Part shown: positions 26,363 through 33,231 of the stretch, in pieces | Position numbering within the stretch: the stretch's first letter is position 1 | Layout of the letters: the number at the start of each line of letters is the position of its first letter | Origin: an uncultured Alphaproteobacteria bacterium | GTDB lineage: Bacteria > Pseudomonadota > Alphaproteobacteria > Rhodobacterales > Rhodobacteraceae | Reading direction: 5' to 3' | Assembly (NCBI GenBank): GCA_902540655.1 | Contig: CACBNQ010000017.1 | Span: 1 to 33,231, forward strand | DNA length: 33,231 nt | Notes under the pieces: model-generated | The model's database searches: none | What the model was told of the DNA's origin: nothing | The model's input: only the letters and a program-made list of their open reading frames with translations | Translations under genes and position numbers: made by a program

Positions 26363-27682
26363 ATGGAAAAAAAATTTAATAAAAAAACATATGACAAAAT
26401 TTTGACTACAGCTTATTTTATTGTGCTCAATGTTTTCAAAAAAAACATTTCTACAAGACAGTCGATGGCCTCAAAGGCTATAAAATATTCGAGTCTTTCA
26501 AGTTCTGATAAAGCGAAATGTAATGATTTGGTCCAAAAAGTATTGAGATTCACAGTTTATCTAGATCCTTGGATTAACAGAAACAAAAAGGGAAGGTTAA
26601 GGATAGAGATTTTTTGTCTAGTGCGACTTGCTCTAGTAGATATTTTGGTAAGAAATGTAAGGCAGGAAACTGTATTAAAAAAATATTCAGAACTTGCGTC
26701 CTCTTTTGAAAGGACAAAGCACAGCAAAGACCAATTGAGGTACTTTATACATCTTGGATATTCTGTGTTGAAAAAAAAATCTCTTGAGCCATTATTTTTA
26801 TTTGAAAGTAAAATACGTGAAGTACTGCTAAGTCAATATGGTACAAAAGTTATAGAAAGAGTGGAAAAGATTTTTTCTTATTCATCTTTTATAGACCTAT
26901 CTATAAAAAGCAGTGCGTCAGACGAAAATTATTTTAAACAATTCAAAGGAACATCTGTTAACCGATCACATTTAAGGCTATCTCAAAAAACCAGTTTAAT
27001 CAAAACAAAAGGGTACTGCGCTGGGGACTGGTGGGTACAGAGTTTAGCTGCATCTATGCCCGTTAAAATAGCTCCAATGGATTTAAAAAAGAAAATTGTT
27101 TTAGACGTTTGTTGTGCCCCCGGAGGAAAGTCTTTTCAATTGGCCGACAAGGGGGCAATTTTGACTTCAATTGATAAGTCTGAGAGAAGGCTGAAACTCA
27201 TGAAGGAAAATTTGGATAGATTGAACTACGATTTGGATTTAATTTGCAAAGATGTTTTTGAATATCAACCAAAAAGTCTTTTTGATATTATCCTCCTAGA
27301 TCCTCCATGCACTGCTACTGGAACTATTGGAAAAAACCCTGACCTTCAATTTCTTAACCCACTTGATAAATTGGAGGAATTATCAGATATACAGCAAAAA
27401 ATGTTAAAACGTTGCGCCAGTTGGCTCCAAGATGATGGCTACATAATTTATTCCGTTTGCTCTCTGCTTAAAGAGGAGGGAGAAGATCAAATAAGGCGAT
27501 TTTTAAAAAAAAATAAAGAATTTCGCTTAATTTATCCCAAAAAACAAGGTTTCTTAAATCAAGAAGGTTACGAGACCAACAAAGAGAGCGGAATAAGGAT
27601 AATGCCTTTTTTTGGGGAAGATTTAGGGGGAACCGAAGGTTTTTTTATTGCATATTTACACCTAAAAGGAAAAAGTAATTAA
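26363..27682 (+). CDS. rsmB: 16S rRNA (cytosine967-C5)-methyltransferase RsmB (Fmu/Sun)
   Basis: SAM-dependent m5C methyltransferase of 16S rRNA. 439 residues. The N-terminal ~140 form the NusB-like RNA-binding domain (poorly conserved here). The catalytic domain has SAM motif I VLDVCCAPGGKSFQLA (~248-263), motif IV LLDPPCTATGTIGKNPD with the release cysteine, and motif VI IIYSVCSLLKEEGEDQI with the nucleophilic cysteine. ATG 26363 directly precedes the next gene: its TAA is followed immediately by the ATG at 27683. Belongs to the plus-strand run rsmB-heparinase-like-purH. Confidence 0.93.
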   Translation: MEKKFNKKTYDKILTTAYFIVLNVFKKNISTRQSMASKAIKYSSLSSSDKAKCNDLVQKVLRFTVYLDPWINRNKKGRLRIEIFCLVRLALVDILVRNVRQETVLKKYSELASSFERTKHSKDQLRYFIHLGYSVLKKKSLEPLFLFESKIREVLLSQYGTKVIERVEKIFSYSSFIDLSIKSSASDENYFKQFKGTSVNRSHLRLSQKTSLIKTKGYCAGDWWVQSLAASMPVKIAPMDLKKKIVLDVCCAPGGKSFQLADKGAILTSIDKSERRLKLMKENLDRLNYDLDLICKDVFEYQPKSLFDIILLDPPCTATGTIGKNPDLQFLNPLDKLEELSDIQQKMLKRCASWLQDDGYIIYSVCSLLKEEGEDQIRRFLKKNKEFRLIYPKKQGFLNQEGYETNKESGIRIMPFFGEDLGGTEGFFIAYLHLKGKSN

Positions 27683-29347
27683 ATGTTGTTTTTTATTAAA
27701 GAGTTAGTTTTCTATTGCATCGAGAAATTTTTTCTGAATTTATCAAAAGAGTTTGCTCGGGTATTTTCGGATAGCAAAAGATTGTCGGTTTTAAAAACAC
27801 TACCTAGCGCAAATATAGGCAATGAAGCGATAGGTCAGCAACTATTAAAAAAGATAAATATATTTGGCAATGTTGTACTAGACGTCAAAGCTGACAATCC
27901 ATGGCGCATTTTACCTTTTTCTGATGAGGTTGAAGTCGGGATCGATGGTTTTCTATGGCTAAATGACCTTTCAATTGTAAACAACCAAAGCTCCAGGGAG
28001 CTGTCGCAAGCTTGGATAGAAACGTTTCCCTTAAACCGATTAAACAAAAATGTGCAATCAAGCTCTTCAAGATTAGGGGCAATAGTTAGAAATTATATAT
28101 ATTTAAAAAATTGTAGCAAAAGTGAACAATTGAAAAAAATAAATAAGATATTGAAGAACGATTACCTTTTTTTAAACTTTTATAAAAATTTTTCATTTAA
28201 TATTTTGGAGCGGCTTTACATTTGTCACAGTTTGGTTTTGTCTGGATATGCCTTTAACTTCACAAAAAAAAAGCAAAAAAAGGCTATCAGATATATGATA
28301 AGATTATTTATTCTTTACAAGAATAGACTAAAAAAAGGTCAAATAAGAAATCCGGAAGAGTTATCAAAAGTATTCTTTTTACTACTCGAAACAATTGATA
28401 TTGCAAAAAAGCTTGAAAGTGGCAAGCCGTCCTTTGAGGAAGAAAAATTAAGAAAAATATCATATTTTTTTGGTTCCTCTTTAAGGTATTTGCAGTTTGA
28501 TAATGGAAGCTTAGTTAGCGCCCATGGTGGGAGTTTGGGAGATTTCGATAGATATGTAAGGCTTTTAGGAGAAATTAAAAACTATAAAGAAGGTGATTTA
28601 GTAAGTGACTTAGGTTTCAAGCGGCTAAATGGAGCTAGATTGTCAATGATTATTGATGCTAGTGCTCCTCTTTACGGAAAAAGAGATGGGATTGCGCATG
28701 CAGGTTTTTCATCTTTCGAATTGTACTATGGCGCAAAGGCTATTTTTGTAAACTGTGGGGGTGGTAGCAGGTTTGGGCATCAATACAGGAAATATTGTCA
28801 AAGCTCTAAGGCACACAACGTTTTGTTATTTAATGAAAAGTCACAATGTTCATTTGGAAAAAAGAGTTTTTCAAGAAGAAACACTTATTATTACATAAAA
28901 GATGGGCCTAGGAACACTAGGATAGTTTGTGAAAACTCTCTCACTGAAAAAATTGTAGAGTTGTCTCATGACGCATACAAAAAAGACTATCACATATCCG
29001 TTAACAGGAGACTTTCAATTGATCTTGTAAAAAATTGTGTGATGGGAAAAGATGCAGTATTTCCCGAAGATAATTTAAAAAAAAATCTAATTGATGCCTC
29101 TGTGATGCTCTATTTTCATTTGCATCCTTCAATTTCTTGCAAAAAGAGGAGGAATGGTGTCTTGCTCGAAATTCCAGGTAATAAAAAAATGTTTTTCACA
29201 CATAAAGGAGGAAACTTACGTCTTGAAAAGTCAACATACACAGGTAATTTTAATGAACCTCAGGAAATTACAAAGATGGTGATTGAGAATAGTGTCAAAC
29301 AAAGCGAAGGTAAAATAAATTGGAAACTAGAGGAGTTTATTGATTGA
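27683..29347 (+). CDS. Heparinase II/III family protein
   Basis: Predicted polysaccharide-lyase-like protein of the heparinase II/III family. 554 residues. An N-terminal alpha/alpha toroid-like half (to ~300, e.g. GDFDRYVRLLGEI) is followed by the family C-terminal domain beginning around DASAPLYGKRDGIAHAGFSSFEL, NCGGGSRFG, SSKAHNVLLFNEKSQ and HDAYKKDYHISVNRRL. I see no signal peptide; the first 20 residues are hydrophobic but mixed. A member of this family between rsmB and purH is a conserved alphaproteobacterial neighbour whose substrate is not known. Its last codons overlap purH as TTGA. Confidence 0.88.
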   Translation: MLFFIKELVFYCIEKFFLNLSKEFARVFSDSKRLSVLKTLPSANIGNEAIGQQLLKKINIFGNVVLDVKADNPWRILPFSDEVEVGIDGFLWLNDLSIVNNQSSRELSQAWIETFPLNRLNKNVQSSSSRLGAIVRNYIYLKNCSKSEQLKKINKILKNDYLFLNFYKNFSFNILERLYICHSLVLSGYAFNFTKKKQKKAIRYMIRLFILYKNRLKKGQIRNPEELSKVFFLLLETIDIAKKLESGKPSFEEEKLRKISYFFGSSLRYLQFDNGSLVSAHGGSLGDFDRYVRLLGEIKNYKEGDLVSDLGFKRLNGARLSMIIDASAPLYGKRDGIAHAGFSSFELYYGAKAIFVNCGGGSRFGHQYRKYCQSSKAHNVLLFNEKSQCSFGKKSFSRRNTYYYIKDGPRNTRIVCENSLTEKIVELSHDAYKKDYHISVNRRLSIDLVKNCVMGKDAVFPEDNLKKNLIDASVMLYFHLHPSISCKKRRNGVLLEIPGNKKMFFTHKGGNLRLEKSTYTGNFNEPQEITKMVIENSVKQSEGKINWKLEEFID

Positions 29348-30933
29348 AACCAGGAACAACACCCATCCGCAGAGCACTAATAAGTGTTAGTGACAAGACT
29401 AATCTAAAGGATTTAGGAAAATTTCTAGAGGGATTGGGTGTAGAACTCATCTCTACAGGAGGAACTGCTCGATATTTAAAAAAAGTGGGCTTAAAAGTTA
29501 AAGAGGTGAGCGATTTGACAGGATTCCCAGAGATTTTGAATGGTAGAGTTAAAACACTCCATCCAAAAGTCCATGCTCCAATACTATTTGATAGGGATGA
29601 TACGGTTAGTGTTAAAGAGTTAAGAAAAATGGGCTCACAAGCTATAGATTTAGTGGTTGTAAATCTTTATCCTTTCGAAACTATTTTAAAAAGTAGAGCT
29701 CCTAGAAAAGACATAATCGATAATATCGACATAGGCGGGGTAGCTCTTATGAGAGCAGCAGCCAAGAACTTTGATCATGTAATGGTTATTTCTGATCCAA
29801 CTGATTATATTGAATTAAAGAAAGAGCTATCAAATTTCCAAGGGTGTACTCGACAGAAAACAAGAAAATTTTTCGCGGGAAAAGCGTTTTCTCAAACATC
29901 ATATTACGATCACTTAATAACAGGATGGTTTTTATCTAAAAAGCAGGTTAAACATATTAAAAGTCGTCTTTTTGGTGGATTAACAAGAGAAATTTTGAAG
30001 TATGGAGAGAATCCTCATCAAGGTGCATCCTATCTCAATAGTCCTAATTTAGAAAGAAAAGCAAAATATCTTGTAAAAATTTTACATGGAGCTTTATCTT
30101 ACAATAACCTTGCTGATACGACGGCAGCCTACAAAATATTATGTGAGCTTGAAGATTACAACAAACCATCCTGTGTAATTATAAAGCATGGAAATCCGTG
30201 TGGAGTAGCGATTGATAACAAAATTTTAGGTGCTTATAAAAAAAGTTTTGAAACAGACCCTATATCTGCTTTTGGAGGAATTGTTGCTGTAAATCAGAAA
30301 GTTGATGAGAAACTAGCAGAGAAAATATTAAGCGTATTTACAGAGGTGATAATCGCAAAAAGCTTCTCACCAGAGGCTTTTAAAATGCTAAGTGTAAAAA
30401 AGAACATCAAAATTGTTGAAATAAAGAGCTTTGATAGAACCTTATTAGATACAGAGGAGGTTAGGTCGGTCATAGGAGGATATCTTGTTCAGGAAACTTC
30501 TTTAAATAAACTTAATGAAGAGGAATTCAAAGTAGTAACGAAAAGAAAACCGAGCAAAAAAGAATTTGATAACTTGGTCTTTCTATGGAAGATCGTTAAA
30601 CACGTAAAATCAAACGCTATCGTTGTTGGAAAAAATCTATGCATAACTGGAATTGGAGCTGGACAGACCAATAGAGTAGGGAGTGTGAAACTAGCGATAG
30701 AGAATTTGCGAAGGTTAGGAAAAAAAAATACAAACAATTTGAAAATTATATCCAATGGTATGGCTTCAGATGCTTTTTTCCCATTTCCTGACTCAATTAA
30801 AATGGCTTCTCGAAAAGGAATTTCTTGTATAATTCAGCCTGGAGGATCAATTAACGATTTGGACGTTATTAAGGCAGCCGATAAGCTAAATATCTCAATG
30901 ATTTTTACAAAAAGGAGACTTTTCAGTCACTAA
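29344..30933 (+). CDS. purH: Bifunctional AICAR formyltransferase/IMP cyclohydrolase
   Basis: Catalyses the last two steps of IMP synthesis. 529 residues. The N-terminal IMP cyclohydrolase has RRALISVSDKTNL, STGGTARYL, FPEILNGRVKTLHPKVHAPIL and VVNLYPFE; the C-terminal transformylase has the catalytic lysine-histidine in IKHGNPCGVA (~280), AFGGIVAVNQ, GAGQTNRVGSVKLA, ASDAFFPFPDSI and QPGGSINDLDVI. The start is TTG 29344, overlapping the preceding stop (TTGA). The stop overlaps a convergent Trm112-like gene by 11 bases. Confidence 0.97.
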   Translation: MKPGTTPIRRALISVSDKTNLKDLGKFLEGLGVELISTGGTARYLKKVGLKVKEVSDLTGFPEILNGRVKTLHPKVHAPILFDRDDTVSVKELRKMGSQAIDLVVVNLYPFETILKSRAPRKDIIDNIDIGGVALMRAAAKNFDHVMVISDPTDYIELKKELSNFQGCTRQKTRKFFAGKAFSQTSYYDHLITGWFLSKKQVKHIKSRLFGGLTREILKYGENPHQGASYLNSPNLERKAKYLVKILHGALSYNNLADTTAAYKILCELEDYNKPSCVIIKHGNPCGVAIDNKILGAYKKSFETDPISAFGGIVAVNQKVDEKLAEKILSVFTEVIIAKSFSPEAFKMLSVKKNIKIVEIKSFDRTLLDTEEVRSVIGGYLVQETSLNKLNEEEFKVVTKRKPSKKEFDNLVFLWKIVKHVKSNAIVVGKNLCITGIGAGQTNRVGSVKLAIENLRRLGKKNTNNLKIISNGMASDAFFPFPDSIKMASRKGISCIIQPGGSINDLDVIKAADKLNISMIFTKRRLFSH

Positions 30934-31117
30934 ATATTGGCTTGGATTCTGATGCTAAAAGTATTGGCACACCGTCTCGGACCGGAAACTTTATTTTTGC
31001 AACTTTAGATATCAGATAATTTTCATTTTTGTCATAATATAGCGCTCCACCACTAATGGGGCAAACCAATAATCTGGTCAGATTAGTATTGAACTCATTT
31101 TTTTTCTTATTGGACAT
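30923..31117 (-). CDS. Trm112/UPF0434-family small protein
   Basis: Small protein of the Trm112 family, whose eukaryotic member activates methyltransferases; the bacterial role is not settled. About 64 residues from ATG 31117. Signature: LTRLLVCPISGGALYYDK, LISKVAKIKFPVRDGVPILL. As in other bacterial members only one cysteine of the zinc site remains. ATG 31135 is an alternative. It overlaps the end of the LON-domain gene by 11 bases (29 with the longer start), and its 3' end overlaps purH by 11 bases. Confidence 0.86.
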   Translation of the reverse strand: MSNKKKNEFNTNLTRLLVCPISGGALYYDKNENYLISKVAKIKFPVRDGVPILLASESKPIFSD

Positions 31118-31754
31118 ATCGACTTTCAAGGTCATTTTCCGATGATAGCTTCATCAATGTTACTAAAACGTCTAACCTCTTGACTATCGTTTCCGCCTCT
31201 AAAAGAACCTGCTTTTCCTCAGGTTCAAATGGACAGAGCATAGATAAAGAGTTTACAAGAACTTCTTCTCTAGCTTTTTTGAGCACGTCCCAGTCGGATG
31301 CAATTTGTGCGCTATCTAAATACTTTTTTAAAATTTCTAAAAAACCGTTTCTGTCAAAACTATTTATACCTTCGAAGGGAACAAGGTCACTACTGTAAAA
31401 ATCCCAATCTATTTCAGATAATATATAAGGCTTTTGATCCTCCATTTCTTTTCTAAATTTAAATCTTGAAACGCCTTCTAATGTAATAAGGTATCTTCCG
31501 TCTTCAGTTTCAGTAAAGGAAACAATTCTACCTGCACACCCAACTTTTTGAAACTTATTCGTTCCATTCAGTTTGTTTTTTGTATCTAGTTTAATAGGCT
31601 GAATCATTCCTATCAGCCTATGTTTTGTTGCAAGTGTGTCTTCAACCATGCTTATGTACCTTGGCTCAAATATATTGAGCGGAAGTCTACTGTTAGGAAG
31701 TAACAATGCACCGGGAAGAGGAAAAAGGGGTATATTTTCAGGTAATTTTTCCAT
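31107..31754 (-). CDS. LON substrate-binding-domain protein (ATP-independent)
   Basis: Consists only of the Lon N-terminal (LAN/PUA-like) domain, without AAA+ or protease parts. About 215 residues. Signature: IPLFPLPGALLLPNSRLPLNIFEPRYISMVED near the N-terminus (quoted in part: PLNIFEPRYISMVED), then GCAGRIVSF, GRYLITLEGVSRFKF, and a helical C-terminus. In alphaproteobacteria it is a regular neighbour of the thioredoxin-TPR gene and Trm112, as here. ATG 31754 is used; TTG 31763, overlapping the upstream stop as TTGA, is equally possible. Confidence 0.9.
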   Translation of the reverse strand: MEKLPENIPLFPLPGALLLPNSRLPLNIFEPRYISMVEDTLATKHRLIGMIQPIKLDTKNKLNGTNKFQKVGCAGRIVSFTETEDGRYLITLEGVSRFKFRKEMEDQKPYILSEIDWDFYSSDLVPFEGINSFDRNGFLEILKKYLDSAQIASDWDVLKKAREEVLVNSLSMLCPFEPEEKQVLLEAETIVKRLDVLVTLMKLSSENDLESRYVQ

Positions 31755-31759
31755 ATTTA

Positions 31760-32629
31760 TCAAACAAAAATTAACGATGTTAGCGCTCTTCGCCCTTTTT
31801 TGGAAAGCTCGTTCTCACTACCAAGATGATCAAAAATTAATAGTAGCTGTTTTTTTGCATAACCATCCTTCCATTCCTTGTCTTTTCTAAACATTTCTAA
31901 AAGAACGTCTATACACTCGGAGAAGTTATTTTCCTTAAAAAGTACTTTAGAATAATCCATCTTGCAATCGAGGTCGGCAGGGTTTTTCTGCATTTTGTCC
32001 CAAATTTCTTTCTTGCTATTTTCGACATCACTATTCTTCAAAAGTTCATAAGATGAAATAGCACCTTTAACCGCATTATCTTTAAGTATTTCAGGTGACA
32101 ATTTCTCAATTAACTGCTCGACTCCGTCAAAGTCGCCTAATCCAACACTTGACCTTATTAACAGAGAATAATTTTCAGGAGATGGGTTGGACTTAATTAA
32201 CTCTTCGGATGCTAATTTTACTTCCTCAAACCTTCCTTCCGAAAGTAAGACCTTAAATTCTTCAGAAACATTCGAATTGATTTTTGAAAATTTTTTTATT
32301 AGCGTGTCTAAGAATTTTTCTACTTCGGGTTCGGTTTTTGCGCCCATAAATCCATCAACTGGTTGACCATCTGAAAAAGCGAAGACTGCGGGGATAGACT
32401 GTATTCTAAGTTGAGAGGCAATACCTTGGTTTTCGTCTATATTAACTTTAACTACTTCAAGATGCTCCTTCTTTTTGGTTGCTTGACTTTCCAGAATAGG
32501 AGTTAAGGCCTTGCATGGACCACACCACGGAGCCCAAAAGTCAACTATTACTATTTTTTCTTTGGATTTTTCAATAACCTCGGGGGCAAATGTATTTTCA
32601 CTTACATCCTTTATAGACTCTACTATCAT
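31760..32629 (-). CDS. Thioredoxin-domain protein with C-terminal TPR (YbbN/CnoX-like)
   Basis: N-terminal thioredoxin fold with an intact WCGPC active site (35-39) and the cis-proline segment IQSIPAVFAF, followed by a helical TPR-like region from about residue 115. This matches the YbbN/CnoX family, where the E. coli protein is a chaperone-linked holdase; here the redox CxxC is kept, so it may be a true reductase. I chose ATG 32629 (289 residues). A TTG at 32659 overlaps the upstream stop (TTGA), but AAGGA lies about 10 bases before 32629. Confidence 0.9.
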   Translation of the reverse strand: MIVESIKDVSENTFAPEVIEKSKEKIVIVDFWAPWCGPCKALTPILESQATKKKEHLEVVKVNIDENQGIASQLRIQSIPAVFAFSDGQPVDGFMGAKTEPEVEKFLDTLIKKFSKINSNVSEEFKVLLSEGRFEEVKLASEELIKSNPSPENYSLLIRSSVGLGDFDGVEQLIEKLSPEILKDNAVKGAISSYELLKNSDVENSKKEIWDKMQKNPADLDCKMDYSKVLFKENNFSECIDVLLEMFRKDKEWKDGYAKKQLLLIFDHLGSENELSKKGRRALTSLIFV

Positions 32630-32655
32630 GTTAGAAACATCCTTTCCCCTCACGA

Positions 32656-33231
32656 TCAATATAAGTCATTAAATCTATTAACAAACTTTTTTCTTACAAA
32701 AAATGGTGGTTTTGGCAATAAGTTGTTCTCATATCCTTTAATTTCTTCATGTTTTCCAAATATTCTGTCAGCCTCCTTTTTTGAAAATCCTGCAAGATGT
32801 ATAGCTTCCAACCAAGCAGCTTTTTTGTCTGCTAACTTGACGCGTCTTTTGATTATTTTAATTCTTTTCGTTGGGATATTGAACCTTATACAAATTGCTC
32901 TTGTTAACTTTTCATCCAATTCTTCATAGGTGTCACCCAAATGGGATTTTAGAGGAGAGATCATATCGCCTATTACATATTCGGCGGAGTCGTGAAGTAA
33001 AGCAAATAATTTCGAAGAATTATCCATTTGCGGGAATAGCTTTGCAAAAATATTTTCAACTAAAAGACTGTGCTGCGCAACTGAAAAGGGGTATTCTCCG
33101 ATAGTTTGACCATTCCATCTAGCTAAAAACGAAAGGCCATGCGCTATATCTTCTATTTCTATATCAAGAGGGCTTGGGTCTAATAGCTCAAGCCTTCTAC
33201 CTGAAAGCATCCTTTGCCATTCCCTTTTTAT
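32656..33231 (-). CDS. HD-domain phosphohydrolase (YfbR-like), 5' end cut by window edge
   Basis: Metal-dependent HD hydrolase; relatives such as YfbR dephosphorylate 5'-deoxynucleotides, but the substrate here is not proven. The first conserved histidine is in FSVAQHSLLVE, and the HD pair is in ALLHDSAEYVIGDMISPLK; a later D (LADKKAAW) completes the metal site. The frame is open through to the window edge, and the residues before the ATG at 33210 (KREWQRMLSGRRL) continue the family N-terminus, so the true start is beyond 33231. It ends in a TTGA overlap with a possible start of the thioredoxin gene. Confidence 0.86.
   Translation of the reverse strand: MKREWQRMLSGRRLELLDPSPLDIEIEDIAHGLSFLARWNGQTIGEYPFSVAQHSLLVENIFAKLFPQMDNSSKLFALLHDSAEYVIGDMISPLKSHLGDTYEELDEKLTRAICIRFNIPTKRIKIIKRRVKLADKKAAWLEAIHLAGFSKKEADRIFGKHEEIKGYENNLLPKPPFFVRKKFVNRFNDLY

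Noticed and set aside
1-33231. Mobile elements, CRISPR arrays, tRNA/rRNA genes, phage or toxin-antitoxin genes
   Set aside because: Looked for by eye on both strands; no transposase, direct-repeat array, cloverleaf or phage-type gene was found.

Overview
The window is a gene-dense, AT-rich bacterial chromosome segment. Gene content and gene order point to an alphaproteobacterium with a compact, probably streamlined genome: most neighbouring genes overlap or are separated by fewer than 20 bases, and GTG/TTG starts are common. Diagnostic alphaproteobacterial neighbourhoods are rho-mnmE-mnmG-rsmG-parA-parB, hemE next to the replication origin, aroE-coaE-dnaQ-secB-tim44-smr-hslUV, DUF1674-rsmB-heparinase-purH, and Trx/LON/Trm112. 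A free-living marine lineage would fit, but species-level placement is inference. No tRNA, rRNA, CRISPR array, insertion sequence or prophage was seen.

Layout. 1-872 is the 3' part of dnaJ, followed by mutS. grpE (minus) is divergent from rph-rdgB-hemW (plus). From 14773 down to 6864 everything is on the minus strand: hemE, then a tight run rho-mnmE-mnmG-rsmG-parA-parB with its own candidate promoter. Two ParB-binding parS palindromes lie here, one inside rsmG and one over the GTG start codon of mnmG. The hemE-aroE gap (14774-15057) is very AT-rich, has a perfect DnaA box and is the likely chromosomal origin oriC. Right of it aroE-coaE-dnaQ run on the plus strand, so transcription diverges from the gap on both sides.

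From 17225 come secB (minus), a Tim44-domain membrane protein and an Smr-domain gene (plus) whose reading frame is broken at a run of ten A. A long minus-strand block follows, read from 26001 down to 19058: rimP-nusA-ylxR/L7Ae-infB-hslV-hslU. It begins with a short leader holding a promoter, an intrinsic-terminator hairpin and a ribosome-binding site that an alternative hairpin would mask. A 59-codon DUF1674 gene sits just upstream. The right end has rsmB, a heparinase II/III-like gene and purH (plus), then Trm112-like, LON-domain, thioredoxin-TPR and HD-hydrolase genes (minus), the last cut by the window edge.

The genes are nearly all housekeeping: protein folding and proteolysis (DnaJ, GrpE, SecB, HslUV, thioredoxin-TPR), repair and nucleotide hygiene (MutS, RdgB), translation and tRNA/rRNA modification (MnmE/G, RsmG, RsmB, RimP, IF2), transcription termination (Rho, NusA), replication and partition (oriC, DnaQ, ParAB, parS) and cofactor or purine synthesis (HemE, HemW, AroE, CoaE, PurH). 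No new defence or metabolic system was found. The most interesting points are the oriC/parS layout, a parA gene with no canonical start codon, the smr frameshift at A10, and the attenuator-like rimP leader.
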